Assembly: GCA_964415885.1 (NCBI GenBank) | Contig: CAYQCE010000001.1 | Coordinates: forward strand, 1-64,000 | Source: CAYQCE01 sp964415885 | GTDB taxonomy: Bacteria; Zixibacteria; MSB-5A5; JAABVY01; JAHJOQ01 | Reading direction: 5' to 3' | Length of the DNA stretch: 64,000 nt | In this document: positions 45,642 through 55,386 of the stretch, piece after piece | How positions within the stretch are numbered: the first letter of the stretch is position 1 | How the letters are laid out: every line of letters starts with the position of its first letter | The notes under the pieces: generated by a model | Databases searched by the model: none | Seen by the model: only the letters and a program-made list of their open reading frames with translations | What the model was told of the DNA's origin: nothing | Program-made: the position numbers and the translations under genes

Positions 45642-47711
45642 TTGAAGTTCAGTTGGAAAGACATCAAGATTTCCCAGAAGCTTTACATCGGCTTCGGGAT
45701 TGTGCTCGTTCTCGCGATTGCGGTCGGATGGATGGGTTACTCAGGTCTTAATGAAGTTGGTCAGCGTGTGGAGAATTCCACGAAAGCCACAGAGATGGTG
45801 AAGCTGATTAAGGACGCCGCTGCTGTGCGGCAGAATTTCCTGGCGACCCATGATGTTGGCAATTTGCAGAAGGTTGAGACCATTGTTACGGAAATTAAGG
45901 GATACGAGACCGAACTCCGCGAAGTCTTCAAGGATCCGGCAGATCTCGAGCTCCTTAATCAGTGCGATCAGCTACTCGCCGAATATGTCGCCGGTTGGAA
46001 AGAGATGGTCGAGGGGCAGATCAGGATGGAGGGGTCAATCGCGAAGATGGATGTCGCTGCTGCCAACGCCGACGAGAAGGTAGATCTGCTCTTCAACAGT
46101 CAGCAGGAACAGTTTGACAGAGACATCGCGCGCAACGTCGGTGCTGAAGCTCTGAAGGAAAGAATGAAGAAGTATGGCGGCGCCGGCATACTCGTGCGCT
46201 TCATCGGCGATTGCAGGATCAACTACCGCGATTTCCGTCGAACGGAGGATATGCAGTACGCGAAAAACCTGTATGCCGCCGCAGATGCTCTCGTTGCCGA
46301 GGCGAGGAATATTCGAGGGCTGATGCGACTGCAGGAAGATATCGATCAGATCGATGGCATCATGCAGGCTGTCGGCAACTACCGCACAAACTTCGAAACC
46401 GTCGTTGAAGAGAAGCTGCATGCCGACGAGGTCCAGGCTCTGCTCGCAAGTGAAGCCGCAGAAGTTGTTGAGAAATTCGATCAGCTTGGCAGCGGGCAGC
46501 ATGCCAAGATGGAAGCCGCTCAGGCATCGGCAATCACGATGGCTATTACCTTCGTGGTTGGTGCAGTCTTGATTGGTATTTTTGTCGCCTTCTTCATCTC
46601 GCGCGGCATAAGCCAGCCTGTCTCGAGAATGGCCTATATAGCCGATCAGATATCGATCGGAGATGTCGATCACAGTATCGATTATGAGTCGAAGGACGAG
46701 ATCGGTGTGCTCGCGGGATCGTTCCGAGAACTTGTCGCCTATATGAAGAACCTCGCGGGTGCTGCGGAGCGGATCGCTGACAACGACCTTACAGTCGATG
46801 TCGAGCCGAAGTCCGAGAAGGATGTACTCGGTAACTCGTTTAAGACCATGATCACGAGTCTCCGTCAGATAGTTCGCCAGCTCACTGACAACGCCAAGGA
46901 ACTTGTCAGCGCTGCTACCGAGATAGCATCCGCATCCGAGCAGATGTCCCGTGGCGCCAAGGATCAGGCGGACCAGGTGGGCCAGGTTTCCACGGCCATC
47001 GAAGAGATGACCGCGACTATCGTCGAGTCGTCCAAGAATGCCGGTGAGGCGTCCGATCTCGCCAGGGGAGCATCGGATACCGCAAACAACGGTAACAATG
47101 TCGTGGCGCAGACGATTCAGGGTCTTGCCAAGATCACCGACTCTGCGCAGAACACGAGCCAGATAATCGGGGAGCTCGCGAGTGCCTCCGACAAGATCGG
47201 CGAGATCATCGGTGTTATCGATGATATAGCTGACCAGACCAATCTGCTCGCTCTGAATGCCGCGATTGAAGCGGCGCGTGCGGGCGAACAGGGTCGCGGC
47301 TTCGCCGTGGTTGCCGACGAGGTTCGTAAGCTCGCAGAGCGGACCGGGAAGGCGACCGGAGAGATTACCGACATGATCAAGGGTATCCAGCGTGACTCCA
47401 ACGGTGCTGTTGAAGCAATGAATTCCGCTGGTGAACTGGTCACTGAAGGGCAGGATTTTGCCAATCAGGCCGGTGATTCGTTGAACGAGATTCTCGGAAT
47501 GTCGCAGAAAGTCATGGATATGATCCAGATGATTGCGACCGCTTCCGAGGAGCAGTCGACCGCTGCCGAGCAGATATCCAGGAATATCGAGCAGGTGTCG
47601 TCGATCACGAAGGAAACCGCAACAGGTGCGGAGCAGTCCGCCGCTGCTGCTGAGGAGCTGAATCGCCAGGCCGAAGGCCTTAAGACTATGGTCGGCAGAT
47701 TCACCGTATAG
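45642..47711 (+). CDS. Methyl-accepting chemotaxis protein with helical periplasmic sensor
   Basis: A 689-residue MCP. TM1 about 12-32, an all-helical periplasmic region of about 255 residues (HBM-like: VKLIKDAAAVRQNFLATHD ... EYVAGWKEMVEGQ), TM2 about 297-320, HAMP about 320-375, and the cytoplasmic signalling coil with the conserved hairpin tip DDIADQTNLLALNAAIEAAR near 525-545. The tip binds CheW and CheA. The start is TTG with AAGGAGG five bases upstream. The next gene is cheW. No CheR-tethering pentapeptide is seen at the C-terminus. The ligand is unknown. Confidence 0.93.
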   Translation: MKFSWKDIKISQKLYIGFGIVLVLAIAVGWMGYSGLNEVGQRVENSTKATEMVKLIKDAAAVRQNFLATHDVGNLQKVETIVTEIKGYETELREVFKDPADLELLNQCDQLLAEYVAGWKEMVEGQIRMEGSIAKMDVAAANADEKVDLLFNSQQEQFDRDIARNVGAEALKERMKKYGGAGILVRFIGDCRINYRDFRRTEDMQYAKNLYAAADALVAEARNIRGLMRLQEDIDQIDGIMQAVGNYRTNFETVVEEKLHADEVQALLASEAAEVVEKFDQLGSGQHAKMEAAQASAITMAITFVVGAVLIGIFVAFFISRGISQPVSRMAYIADQISIGDVDHSIDYESKDEIGVLAGSFRELVAYMKNLAGAAERIADNDLTVDVEPKSEKDVLGNSFKTMITSLRQIVRQLTDNAKELVSAATEIASASEQMSRGAKDQADQVGQVSTAIEEMTATIVESSKNAGEASDLARGASDTANNGNNVVAQTIQGLAKITDSAQNTSQIIGELASASDKIGEIIGVIDDIADQTNLLALNAAIEAARAGEQGRGFAVVADEVRKLAERTGKATGEITDMIKGIQRDSNGAVEAMNSAGELVTEGQDFANQAGDSLNEILGMSQKVMDMIQMIATASEEQSTAAEQISRNIEQVSSITKETATGAEQSAAAAEELNRQAEGLKTMVGRFTV

Positions 47712-47770
47712 CAATCAATTCGCTTCGATCCCGGAGCGTAGTGCTCCGGGATTGAGGTTGGGAGGGATCT

Positions 47771-48283
47771 ATGCCAGAGAAGGAAATTACGAGCGGCAGT
47801 GTCAGGGCGCAGGATGTAGATAATACCTCCGTTGACGAACTCCTTCAACTCGTCTCGTTTCGCATTGGTGAAGAAATGTTCGGAGTCGATATCCTGAAAG
47901 TACAGGAAATCAACCGTCTGACTGAGATCACCAAAGTTCCGCAGGCGCCGAGCTTCGTTGAGGGTGTGATAAATCTGCGTGGCAAAGTCATCCCAATTAT
48001 CGACATTCGCAAGCGATTCGGCATGAGTCTGAAGGAGTGCGACAAGGACACCCGTATTGTAGTTGTGGATATCGAGACATCGGTCATGGGTATGATCGTC
48101 GACGCGGTTTCGGAGGTCCTGAGGATTCCGGCAACAACCGTTGAACCGGCTCCGGATATCGCAACATCCGTATCGTCGGAATACATTAGAGGCGTCGCAA
48201 AGCTGGAAGACAGATTGCTCATTCTGCTGGAGCTGGGTAAGATATTCAGCGAGGCTGAACGAGAGATCATGTCGAGCTTCTAA
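47771..48283 (+). CDS. cheW: CheW chemotaxis coupling protein
   Basis: A 170-residue CheW. The two SH3-like halves are visible: LLQLVSFRIGEEMFGVDILKVQEI, then VEGVINLRGKVIPIIDIRKRFG, and VDAVSEVLRIPATTVEPAP followed by YIRGVAKLEDRLLILLELGK. It couples MCPs to CheA. The N-terminal 28 residues are a polar extension. GGGAGG lies six bases before the ATG. It directly follows the MCP, so the pair forms a unit; a CheA that would bind it is not adjacent (the CheA-like protein at 25 kb lacks an obvious CheW domain). Confidence 0.93.
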   Translation: MPEKEITSGSVRAQDVDNTSVDELLQLVSFRIGEEMFGVDILKVQEINRLTEITKVPQAPSFVEGVINLRGKVIPIIDIRKRFGMSLKECDKDTRIVVVDIETSVMGMIVDAVSEVLRIPATTVEPAPDIATSVSSEYIRGVAKLEDRLLILLELGKIFSEAEREIMSSF

Positions 48284-48439
48284 GCCCGCCGCTTATGCAC
48301 TTGAAATCGGGCCCCGGTTGAACAAGCTGCAGCCGGGGTTCGGAAGCTGTTTGGTGTCTTATTAGACAGCCTCCTCTCTTATGTCGATGACCTGACCGCC
48401 ACGAAATAATATCATTGTTACCCCGCCCTAATATTCTAC

Positions 48440-48445
48440 TAATAT
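48440..48445 (+). promoter_or_regulatory. Candidate -10 element of an intergenic transcript
   Basis: TAATAT, with GTTACC 17 bases upstream (48417-48422) or TTGTTA 19 bases upstream. The weak -35 would need an activator. Upstream ACGAAATAAT resembles the block in front of the two candidate small RNAs at 60-62 kb only loosely. Confidence 0.3.
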
Positions 48446-48451
48446 TTCGGT

Positions 48452-48535
48452 GCGATCTTTGCCGTGACACCAAAACAAGGGTACGTACTGGCAGCTCAAA
48501 CCTCCTTTCGTTCAACGATCGGAGGTTTTTTTCTT
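48452..48535 (+). ncRNA. Candidate small RNA (or 3' UTR) upstream of the second PAS-LuxR gene
   Basis: About 84 bases from a predicted start near 48452 to a strong terminator: stem AAACCTCC / GGAGGTTT (48498-48505 with 48521-48528) followed by TTTTTC. No open frame fits. It may instead be the far end of the CheW transcript. Confidence 0.35.
48498..48533 (+). terminator. Rho-independent terminator between cheW and the second PAS-LuxR gene
   Basis: Eight-bp perfect stem AAACCTCC / GGAGGTTT with a 15-base loop and at least seven T in and after the 3' arm. It lies about 215 bases after the cheW stop. A further GC-rich hairpin (CCCCGGTT / AGCCGGGG, 48312-48338) lies closer to cheW but lacks T. 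Confidence 0.75.
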
Positions 48536-48615
48536 CTCCTGTTCAACATTCGAACACCTTGTGCCGACATCTATGAAGTGAGACGCAAGCTGCGAACCAG
48601 GGCGCAGGAGTCAGA

Positions 48616-50025
48616 ATGCCACTTGATACGTTCGGAGTAAAAAGTTCAAATCCGGCAGCGAAAACCATGAGATCATTTTGTGCAAGGCAACATTCGCGAA
48701 TCGAGGCGTTTCGCTTACTCGAAATCGAGAATTCCGAGTTGAGGCACTCCGGCATCTCGCTTCTCGCGGACATAGCCCTGGAGGCAGGCAGTGAGAGTGG
48801 CTCCCGACGTCAGATGGTCGAGAGGCTGACTCATGTCATACGGAGCTATGGGGATTGGCTTAGACTTACGTCAGCCGAAGTGCGCTACTACAACGAAATC
48901 CTCGCGGATCGCCTGGCTGTACGCTCCCCTGGCAGCTTCGAAGCGGACATTGAATCTGAGTGCGGGGAGGCGGGGCGGCTTTTACTGTCGTTCAACGAAG
49001 ATTTCGCTCGCCGATTCAGATCATGTCTCCAGAGTCTCACCGACGCGTGTGCCGCCGCCGTATCACTCAAGCTCTTTGATTTCGAAAAGATGCTCGATGA
49101 TCGTGCCGAAGTCGAACGGCTCTCTCTGGCGGTCCCGGGCGAATCCCGAAAGCTGGCGGAGATTGCGGGGCAACAACGCGAAGAGAATAAACGCAGGGAA
49201 ACGGCCGAGGCGGCCCTTCGCGAATCCGAGGAGTTGCATCGTGTTACTCTCGGCAGTATCTCCGACGCGGTCTTCTTAACCGACGACGACGGTCGCTTTA
49301 CGTATGTTTGTCCGAATGTCCACGTGATTTTCGGTTATGATCGCGACGAAGCGAGAGCACTTGGATCGATCGACAAGCTCGTCGGCTGCGACTTGTTCTC
49401 GATAGATGCGCTGGAGGAAGTCATGGAAATCGAGAACATCGAGCGGGGAATACTCGACAAGTACGGCCTCATGCACTACCTGTTGATAAATGTCAAGCGC
49501 GTCTCCATTCTGGGCAGCACGGCGCTAATCACATGCCGCGATATTACGGGCCGAAAGAAGGCGGAGGACCAGCTTAGAGAAATAAACTCCAAGCTCGAAG
49601 CGGAACGGTTCGCGCTGAGAGAGAAGAACATCGTCCTGAAGGGCGTGCTGGAGGAAATCGACGGTGAAAAGAAGCTGATCGAGCGCCGGGTGCAGTCCAA
49701 CGTTGATCGAGTTATCCTCCCGACTCTTCGTCTCATCCGGAGCCGACTGAATCAGTCCGACAGCGAATACGCGGACCTTCTCGAACGTAATCTCCGTGAC
49801 GTAGTCTCCCCCTTTGTATCCGAACTGGAATCACGATGCCAACGTCTCGCGCCCCGCGAACTCGAGATATGCAATCTCCTGAGAATGGGTCTCTCCTCGA
49901 AAGAAATAGCCGATTCACTCACGATCTCGGTTCATACGGTAAACAAGCAGCGTCAGCGCATCCGAAAGAAGCTTGGATTAGCCAACACAAATCTCAATCT
50001 ACCGACATTTCTGAAATCGATGTAA
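48616..50025 (+). CDS. PAS-coiled-coil-LuxR type regulator with helical N-terminal domain (second of three)
   Basis: A 469-residue regulator. Residues 1-190 are helical and not recognised by name; they recall the N-terminal domains of RsbR-like or bacterial sensory proteins (ERLTHVIRSYGDWLRLTSAE). A PAS domain follows (about 205-325, LGSISDAVFLTDDDGRFTYV), then the linker (REKNIVLKGVLEEIDGEKK ... VILPTLRLIR) shared with its two paralogues, and a LuxR HTH (LAPRELEICNLLRMGLSSKE ... NTNLNLPTFLKSM). AGGAG five bases before ATG. Flanked by cheW and a second MCP, which suggests it controls chemotaxis or sensory genes. Confidence 0.87.
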   Translation: MPLDTFGVKSSNPAAKTMRSFCARQHSRIEAFRLLEIENSELRHSGISLLADIALEAGSESGSRRQMVERLTHVIRSYGDWLRLTSAEVRYYNEILADRLAVRSPGSFEADIESECGEAGRLLLSFNEDFARRFRSCLQSLTDACAAAVSLKLFDFEKMLDDRAEVERLSLAVPGESRKLAEIAGQQREENKRRETAEAALRESEELHRVTLGSISDAVFLTDDDGRFTYVCPNVHVIFGYDRDEARALGSIDKLVGCDLFSIDALEEVMEIENIERGILDKYGLMHYLLINVKRVSILGSTALITCRDITGRKKAEDQLREINSKLEAERFALREKNIVLKGVLEEIDGEKKLIERRVQSNVDRVILPTLRLIRSRLNQSDSEYADLLERNLRDVVSPFVSELESRCQRLAPRELEICNLLRMGLSSKEIADSLTISVHTVNKQRQRIRKKLGLANTNLNLPTFLKSM

Positions 50026-50330
50026 CAGTCTGAAACGATTGCACGATTCTCCTGCGTAGCTCTCGAACGTTGTTCGCTCGAGAATGAGTACGCATTGTAC
50101 TCAAGTAGTAGGCAAAGTTGTCTTATTAACCTCAGTGAAAAATGGTCGAAATGAACAATAAATAAACCATAAACGAACCGAATATCGTTCGGATTAGGCT
50201 CTGCGTATCCGGTCAGGGCTATTGCAGAATTCGAACCCAACGAACTGACATTGACTGCGCACAGCACAATTGAGATTGTCGCCATTGGGATTGATGACCG
50301 TCGCAGTCGAGTAACGCAAGGGGAGGGCAA
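50026..50330. other. Intergenic region before the second MCP
   Basis: About 305 bases. Small hairpins occur (TCTCGA / TCGAGA at 50061-50083; GAGTAC / GTACTC nearby; CCGAA / TTCGG near 50178). TTGACT near 50251 has no good -10 at 16-18 bases. No coding frame or known RNA is seen. Confidence 0.4.
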
Positions 50331-52505
50331 GTGTTCAAAAACCTGAAAATCAACACCAAGCTCATCGCGATCTTCATGCTGATCGGATTAGTTCCGCTCA
50401 TCACAGCCGCGATGATCTCGCTCAACAACAGCTCCGCTGCACTCGAGGAATCAGCGTTCAATCAGTTGATCTCGCTTAGAGATGTCAAGAAGGGGCAGGT
50501 CGAGAATTACTTTGGGGAACGTCTCGGAGATGTCTCCGTGCTGTCCACCAATCCAACCGTGCTCGCTGCGCTGAAAGCCTACGAAGCCGGTTTCGACAAT
50601 GGTGGGGTAAACGGAGAAGCTTGGAAGAGCGCGGATGAGACATACTCAAAGTGGTTGACACAGTACGAGAAGGAGTACGGTTACTATGATCTGTTCCTGA
50701 TCTCGGCTGACGGAGATATTGTCTATACGGTTGAGAAGGAGCCGGATTTCGGTACCAACATCGTCAACGGTCGCTTTTCCAACGAGAACATTGCAGAGCT
50801 TTTTAGTAAGGCTCGGACCAGTGTGTCGATGGTAGACTTTGCTCCATACGCGCCTTCCAACGGTGCCGCCGCGTCATTTGTCGGTGCTCCCGTCCGTGAC
50901 GAACACGGGCAGTTCATCGGCGAGGTGGCCCTCCAGCTCCCGCTCGATCGAATAAACGCCATAATGCAGGAGAGGAGCGGACTCGGTGAATCCGGCGAGA
51001 CATACCTTGTCGGTAAGGACCTATTGATGAGATCTGACTCGAGATTTTCCAGGGAATCTACCGTCCTGAGCCAGAGTATCGAGACAGAGACCGCCCGCGA
51101 CGCCATAGCCGGAAATTCGGGTGCGGAAATAGTCAAGGACTATCGCGGAATAAACGTTCTCTCTGCGTACGCTCCGCTGGTTGTCGGGGGAATGCAGTGG
51201 GGTGTCCTGGCGGAGATCGACGAGGAAGAGGCATTCGCGAAAGTCGCCGCACTCCGTAACTCGATAATCATCCTCGGAGTGATTCTTGCGCTGATCGTGG
51301 CAGTTGTTGGCTGGTTTTTCGCGAGAAGCATCTCCAGACCAATCACGGAGATCTCGACAGCGGCCGAGAAGATCGCAGTTGGCGATATCGATCAGTCGAT
51401 TACGATCCGGTCCGGTGATGAAATCGGTATTCTCGCTGACTCATTCCGGAGTCTGATCGAGTATATGAACAGCCTGTCTCGGGCAGCGCAGTCTATTGCG
51501 GATAACGATCTCACGATTTCTGTAGAGCCGAAGTCCGAGAAGGATGTCCTCGGGCAGTCGTTCAAGACAATGATTCGGAATCTGACAGGAGTCATTCGCC
51601 AGTTGACGGACAACGCCCGTGAACTCGTAGCAGCGGCTGGTGAAATAGCAAGTTCGTCCGAACAGATGTCTCGCGGAGCCAAGACCCAGTCGGATCAGAT
51701 GGGGCAGGTCTCATCGGCCGTTGAGGAAATGACTGCTACTATAGTGCAGAGCACGAAGAACGCTTCGGAAGCGTCCGAGGCTTCGCAGGGGGCATCGTCG
51801 ACTGCTCAGGAAGGCGGCACAATCGTCTCCGACACAATACAGGGCATGCAGCAAATATCTGACACAGTTCGCGAGTCAGCAGAATCGATCAGCAAGCTCG
51901 CCCAGTCGGCAGAGCAGATAGGTGATATTATCGGCGTGATTGATGATATCGCCGACCAGACGAATCTCCTCGCTCTGAATGCCGCAATAGAGGCAGCCAG
52001 GGCCGGTGAGCAGGGCCGCGGGTTTGCGGTTGTTGCCGATGAGGTCAGAAAGCTCGCCGAGAGAACGGGTCACGCCACGGGCGAGATCACGGAGATGATA
52101 CGAGGCATTCAGGGAGAGACCGAGGATGCGGTCAAGTCCATGAAGTCCGGTATCGAGCAGGTCGATCAGGGCCGTGGACTTGCGGATCAGGCCGGCAACA
52201 GCCTGACCGAGATTGTAGGCATGGCGAACCGCGTCGTAGATATGATACAGCAGATTGCCACAGCGAGTGAGCAGCAATCGGCAGCCGCGGAACAGATCAC
52301 CAAGAATATCGAAGAAGTATCGAACATCACGCGAGAAACGGCGTCGGGCGCTGAGCAGTCCGCAACCGCTGCGGAAGAGCTCAATCGTCAGGCTGAAGGT
52401 CTACAACAGATGATCGGTCGATTCCGCGTGAGAAATGACGAGATCGAGAACCGCGTTACTGAAGAAACTGCAAGCGTGGAACCCGGCAGAGTTGTGACGG
52501 ATTAG
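50331..52505 (+). CDS. Methyl-accepting chemotaxis protein with Cache-type sensor
   Basis: A 724-residue MCP. TM1 about 12-32 (LIAIFMLIGLVPLITAAM), a periplasmic Cache-like domain of about 280 residues (YDLFLISADGDIVYTVEKEPDFGTN split by strands; VGAPVRDEHGQFIGEVALQL; GESGETYLVGKDLLMRSDSR), TM2 about 322-342, HAMP, then the signalling coil with the tip DDIADQTNLLALNAAIEAAR. The signalling part is nearly the same as that of the MCP at 45642, whereas the sensors differ, so the two share output but not ligand. GTG start with GGGGAGG five bases upstream. dCache domains often bind amino acids or organic acids. Confidence 0.93.
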   Translation: MFKNLKINTKLIAIFMLIGLVPLITAAMISLNNSSAALEESAFNQLISLRDVKKGQVENYFGERLGDVSVLSTNPTVLAALKAYEAGFDNGGVNGEAWKSADETYSKWLTQYEKEYGYYDLFLISADGDIVYTVEKEPDFGTNIVNGRFSNENIAELFSKARTSVSMVDFAPYAPSNGAAASFVGAPVRDEHGQFIGEVALQLPLDRINAIMQERSGLGESGETYLVGKDLLMRSDSRFSRESTVLSQSIETETARDAIAGNSGAEIVKDYRGINVLSAYAPLVVGGMQWGVLAEIDEEEAFAKVAALRNSIIILGVILALIVAVVGWFFARSISRPITEISTAAEKIAVGDIDQSITIRSGDEIGILADSFRSLIEYMNSLSRAAQSIADNDLTISVEPKSEKDVLGQSFKTMIRNLTGVIRQLTDNARELVAAAGEIASSSEQMSRGAKTQSDQMGQVSSAVEEMTATIVQSTKNASEASEASQGASSTAQEGGTIVSDTIQGMQQISDTVRESAESISKLAQSAEQIGDIIGVIDDIADQTNLLALNAAIEAARAGEQGRGFAVVADEVRKLAERTGHATGEITEMIRGIQGETEDAVKSMKSGIEQVDQGRGLADQAGNSLTEIVGMANRVVDMIQQIATASEQQSAAAEQITKNIEEVSNITRETASGAEQSATAAEELNRQAEGLQQMIGRFRVRNDEIENRVTEETASVEPGRVVTD

Positions 52506-52629
52506 CAGCACGGAAGTGAAGGACTTTGGGCCATGGATGCGGATCAAGTGCGATCCAAGCCTGGACTGAAGCAGAATACTCGATAGAATGACCTCAAGCG
52601 TTTTCCAGTTGACGGTTTCCAGCTTGATC

Positions 52630-52654
52630 GGGGCGGCTCTCTAAAGGCCGCCCC
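52630..52654. other. GC-rich hairpin after the second MCP
   Basis: Perfect 8-bp stem GGGGCGGC / GCCGCCCC. There is no T-run, so it is at most a weak terminator. It lies about 125 bases after the MCP stop. Confidence 0.35.
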
Positions 52655-52735
52655 ACCCCATTAAACCTGCTGAGGTACTCGGTAGGGATCGACAGCCAAT
52701 ATCTATAGCCTTGATCCATGATACACTAAAAGACC

Positions 52736-52763
52736 TTGACTTTGACGATCCTCCGGCTACACT
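52736..52763 (+). promoter_or_regulatory. Sigma-70 type promoter for the hybrid kinase
   Basis: TTGACT at 52736-52741, 16-base spacer, TACACT at 52758-52763 (four of six). It lies about 78 bases before the ATG at 52841. The remainder of this 335-base gap shows nothing else besides the hairpin at 52630. Confidence 0.4.
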
Positions 52764-52840
52764 GTAACTGACAGGCCCCATATTCGTCTTTCCCATCTGT
52801 GCGGCAGCAGAGCTGTACGGGGCCGAAGAAGAAGGACAAA

Positions 52841-55168
52841 ATGGACACCGCCGATAACGAGTCTTCCGGTGAAGATCGACCGGGTGATTACAAGACTGCT
52901 TACCCGGTCGGCGGCTCGCGGTCGAAGCTCGACTACTACGCAGATCTCCTCGAGAACGCACCGATAGCATACCAGTCACTCGATGCGAACGGTCGTATAC
53001 GCGACGTAAACGATTACTGGTGTTCGCTCCTCGGCTATCATCGGTCGGAGGTGATTGGCCGGGCGTTTGCGGAGTTCATTCCATCACCGTTCCTTCAGAC
53101 CTTTCGGTCATCTTTCCGAAAGTTCAAATCTCATGGATCGATATCAGACAGAGAGTTCGATCTGGTTAGCAAGAGTGGCAAGATACTGACAGTCTCTTTC
53201 GACGGCCAAGTCCAGTGCGATAGCTGTGGAGACTTCATCTGCACACATTGTATAATGCGAGACCTGACCGATCAGCGGCGGGCGGAAGCGGAGTCGCGCG
53301 ATTATTCGGTGAAGCTGTCCAGTTTCATAGAGTGCTCGGACAGCATCCTTGTCCTGCATGATCTCGATGGAAACTACCTGTACTTCAACGGACCCTCTGT
53401 TTTTGGTGTCGATCAGGAGTCGATCGTGGGGAAATCGGTCAGAGACCTTTTCAGCAATGAAGAAGCGGAACGGCTCATCGAGCAGATTCGCGAGGTTGCG
53501 TCCTCGCGCCGTGCGCTTCAAGCGGAAAACTCTGTCGAGTGGGACGGCGATAGACTGTGGTTCCTGGATCATGTATATCCCGTGATCGACGACGACGATG
53601 AAGTACGGCGCGTCGGCAAAGTCTGCCTTAATATTACTGCTCTCAAGAAGAAGGACCTGCTGCTTGAGGAGGCCAATTCCCGGCTCAGAACAATAATCGA
53701 CAGTGTAAAGAGATCGTTCGTTCTCTTGGATTCAGACTACAGCGTAATCATGGCAAATGGAGTCGCGAAAGATACAACTCGCCTGATGTTAGGCAGAGAG
53801 ATCAGCGCAGGAGATGCGATTCTGGAGATTATTCCGTTGTCGGACAGGGGAGATTTTGAGTCATACCTTCGGTCTGCCTACAAAGGCAAGTCGGTGACGA
53901 TTGATAGAATGCGAATCAATGACTATGACGAGAAGAACTGGTATCGGTTCAGCTTCCATCCCGTGGGGACTGATAAGGGAGGAACATCGTGCGTCTGTCT
54001 GATGGTCGAAGATGTCACGTATGAACACCGTTACTTGACCGAGGTCTCCCGATTAGATAAGCTCGAGTCGGTCGGAGGTCTCGCCGCCGGAATAGCACAT
54101 GAATTCAACAATGTCCTGAGCGGGATAGTGGGCAGCCTGTCTCTGCTGAAGACAGACCTCGACATCCACTCGGATGGCTACGCTATCGCTATGGAGGCAG
54201 AGAAGTCGGCGGCTCGCGCGCGCAGGCTGACGGAGCAGTTGATTACTTTCTCTCGCGGCGGGCATCTCGTCAAATCTGCGTGTCTTGTCGCTGATATTGT
54301 GGATGAAGCCCTGGAGTATGCATCCCTCGATTCGAGTATAAACGTGAAACGGGAGATTGCGGGTGATATTTGGTCGGTGGCAGCGGACTCAAGCCAGCTT
54401 GCGGAGACATTCCTGAATCTGCTTCTAAACGCAGAACAGGCTATGCCGGTGGGTGGCTATGTAACCATAACAGGTCGAAACATCGAGATAGACAGTTCCT
54501 CCGGCATCCCACTGGATGATGGCAGATATGTCTCGATCTCCGTGGCCGACAGCGGAGTTGGAATTTCGGCGGATAAGGTCGACAGGATCTTTGATCCGTT
54601 CTATTCCACGAAGAAGTTGGGACACGGCCTGGGGCTGACAGCGAGTTATGCAATCGTGCGTCGTCACGGGGGGCATATAACCGTGGAATCTACGCCGTAC
54701 CTCGGCTCGCGATTCACAGTCTACCTTCCGGCTTCAATCGAACCAGCCAATCGCAATGAGATATTGAGGGATCTCCGCGCACAGTCCGCCTGTCGTATAC
54801 TGTTCATCGATAATGAACCCGCGATGTGTCGCTTCGCCAGATTGACATTGAGTTCGCTCGGCTATGATGTCACGATTGTCTCGGATGCACTCGAGGGAAT
54901 ATCGATGCTTGAAACGGCAGTTCGTTCAGGTGTCCGATACGATCTTGTGATTCTGGATGTCGATGATCCGGACTGTGCACTCGCGACGGAGACTCTTCGG
55001 AAGCTCAAGAACCTTGACTCGAATGTTCCGGTGCTCGCGACGTGTCATGATCCGGACGCGCATCTTTTGCGCGATTACGATGAAACAGGCTTCTCCGGCG
55101 CCCTCGCAAAGCCATACTCTGTTTATCAACTCGGCTCAGAAGTGAGCCGGGTAACTGCTCGCTCGTAG
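52841..55168 (+). CDS. Hybrid sensor histidine kinase (three PAS, HisKA, HATPase, receiver)
   Basis: A 775-residue cytoplasmic kinase. PAS domains about 28-140, 155-270 and 280-400, HisKA with His near 420 in GIAHEFNNVLSG, HATPase about 510-630 (LNLLLNAEQAMPVGG, DSGVGIS, KLGHGLGL), and a receiver about 650-770. The receiver has its acidic residues (FIDNEPA), phospho-acceptor Asp near 705 in VILDVDDPD, Thr in ATCHDP and Lys in LAKPYS; the usual MP after the Asp is replaced by DD, so it is divergent. ATG at 52841 was chosen for the AAGGA four bases upstream. It is likely downstream of its own promoter. No separate regulator is adjacent. Confidence 0.92.
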   Translation: MDTADNESSGEDRPGDYKTAYPVGGSRSKLDYYADLLENAPIAYQSLDANGRIRDVNDYWCSLLGYHRSEVIGRAFAEFIPSPFLQTFRSSFRKFKSHGSISDREFDLVSKSGKILTVSFDGQVQCDSCGDFICTHCIMRDLTDQRRAEAESRDYSVKLSSFIECSDSILVLHDLDGNYLYFNGPSVFGVDQESIVGKSVRDLFSNEEAERLIEQIREVASSRRALQAENSVEWDGDRLWFLDHVYPVIDDDDEVRRVGKVCLNITALKKKDLLLEEANSRLRTIIDSVKRSFVLLDSDYSVIMANGVAKDTTRLMLGREISAGDAILEIIPLSDRGDFESYLRSAYKGKSVTIDRMRINDYDEKNWYRFSFHPVGTDKGGTSCVCLMVEDVTYEHRYLTEVSRLDKLESVGGLAAGIAHEFNNVLSGIVGSLSLLKTDLDIHSDGYAIAMEAEKSAARARRLTEQLITFSRGGHLVKSACLVADIVDEALEYASLDSSINVKREIAGDIWSVAADSSQLAETFLNLLLNAEQAMPVGGYVTITGRNIEIDSSSGIPLDDGRYVSISVADSGVGISADKVDRIFDPFYSTKKLGHGLGLTASYAIVRRHGGHITVESTPYLGSRFTVYLPASIEPANRNEILRDLRAQSACRILFIDNEPAMCRFARLTLSSLGYDVTIVSDALEGISMLETAVRSGVRYDLVILDVDDPDCALATETLRKLKNLDSNVPVLATCHDPDAHLLRDYDETGFSGALAKPYSVYQLGSEVSRVTARS

Positions 55169-55327
55169 TGGGGTTGATAAACTCCCAGCCGAATACATCA
55201 TCAGTGAAAACACTTGATTTGCGGTAGACTGTAGTGCTCTGAGGGTTCGGAATACAGACAGATACAACCACAAGCTCGTAGCCAACTAACGGATTATTGG
55301 AGTTGGATATTTTTGCGCGTATCAGGA

Positions 55328-55356
55328 CGGGAGCCCCAAAAGGGCTCCCGTTTCTT
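55328..55356 (+). terminator. Rho-independent terminator after the hybrid kinase
   Basis: Perfect 9-bp stem CGGGAGCCC / GGGCTCCCG (55328-55336 with 55342-55350), loop CAAAA, then TTTCTT. It lies between convergent genes and ends the plus-strand transcript. Confidence 0.75.
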
Positions 55357-55386
55357 CTATCTGCAACGCTCTGATCGACTTGTCGA

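Noticed and set aside
46035..47714. Long open frame (559 codons) antisense to the first MCP gene
   Set aside because: It mirrors the codon bias of the MCP coil; no ribosome site, and the plus-strand protein is certain. Similar long antisense frames across the E2 and E3 genes (38171-39265 and 39680-40864) were rejected for the same reason.
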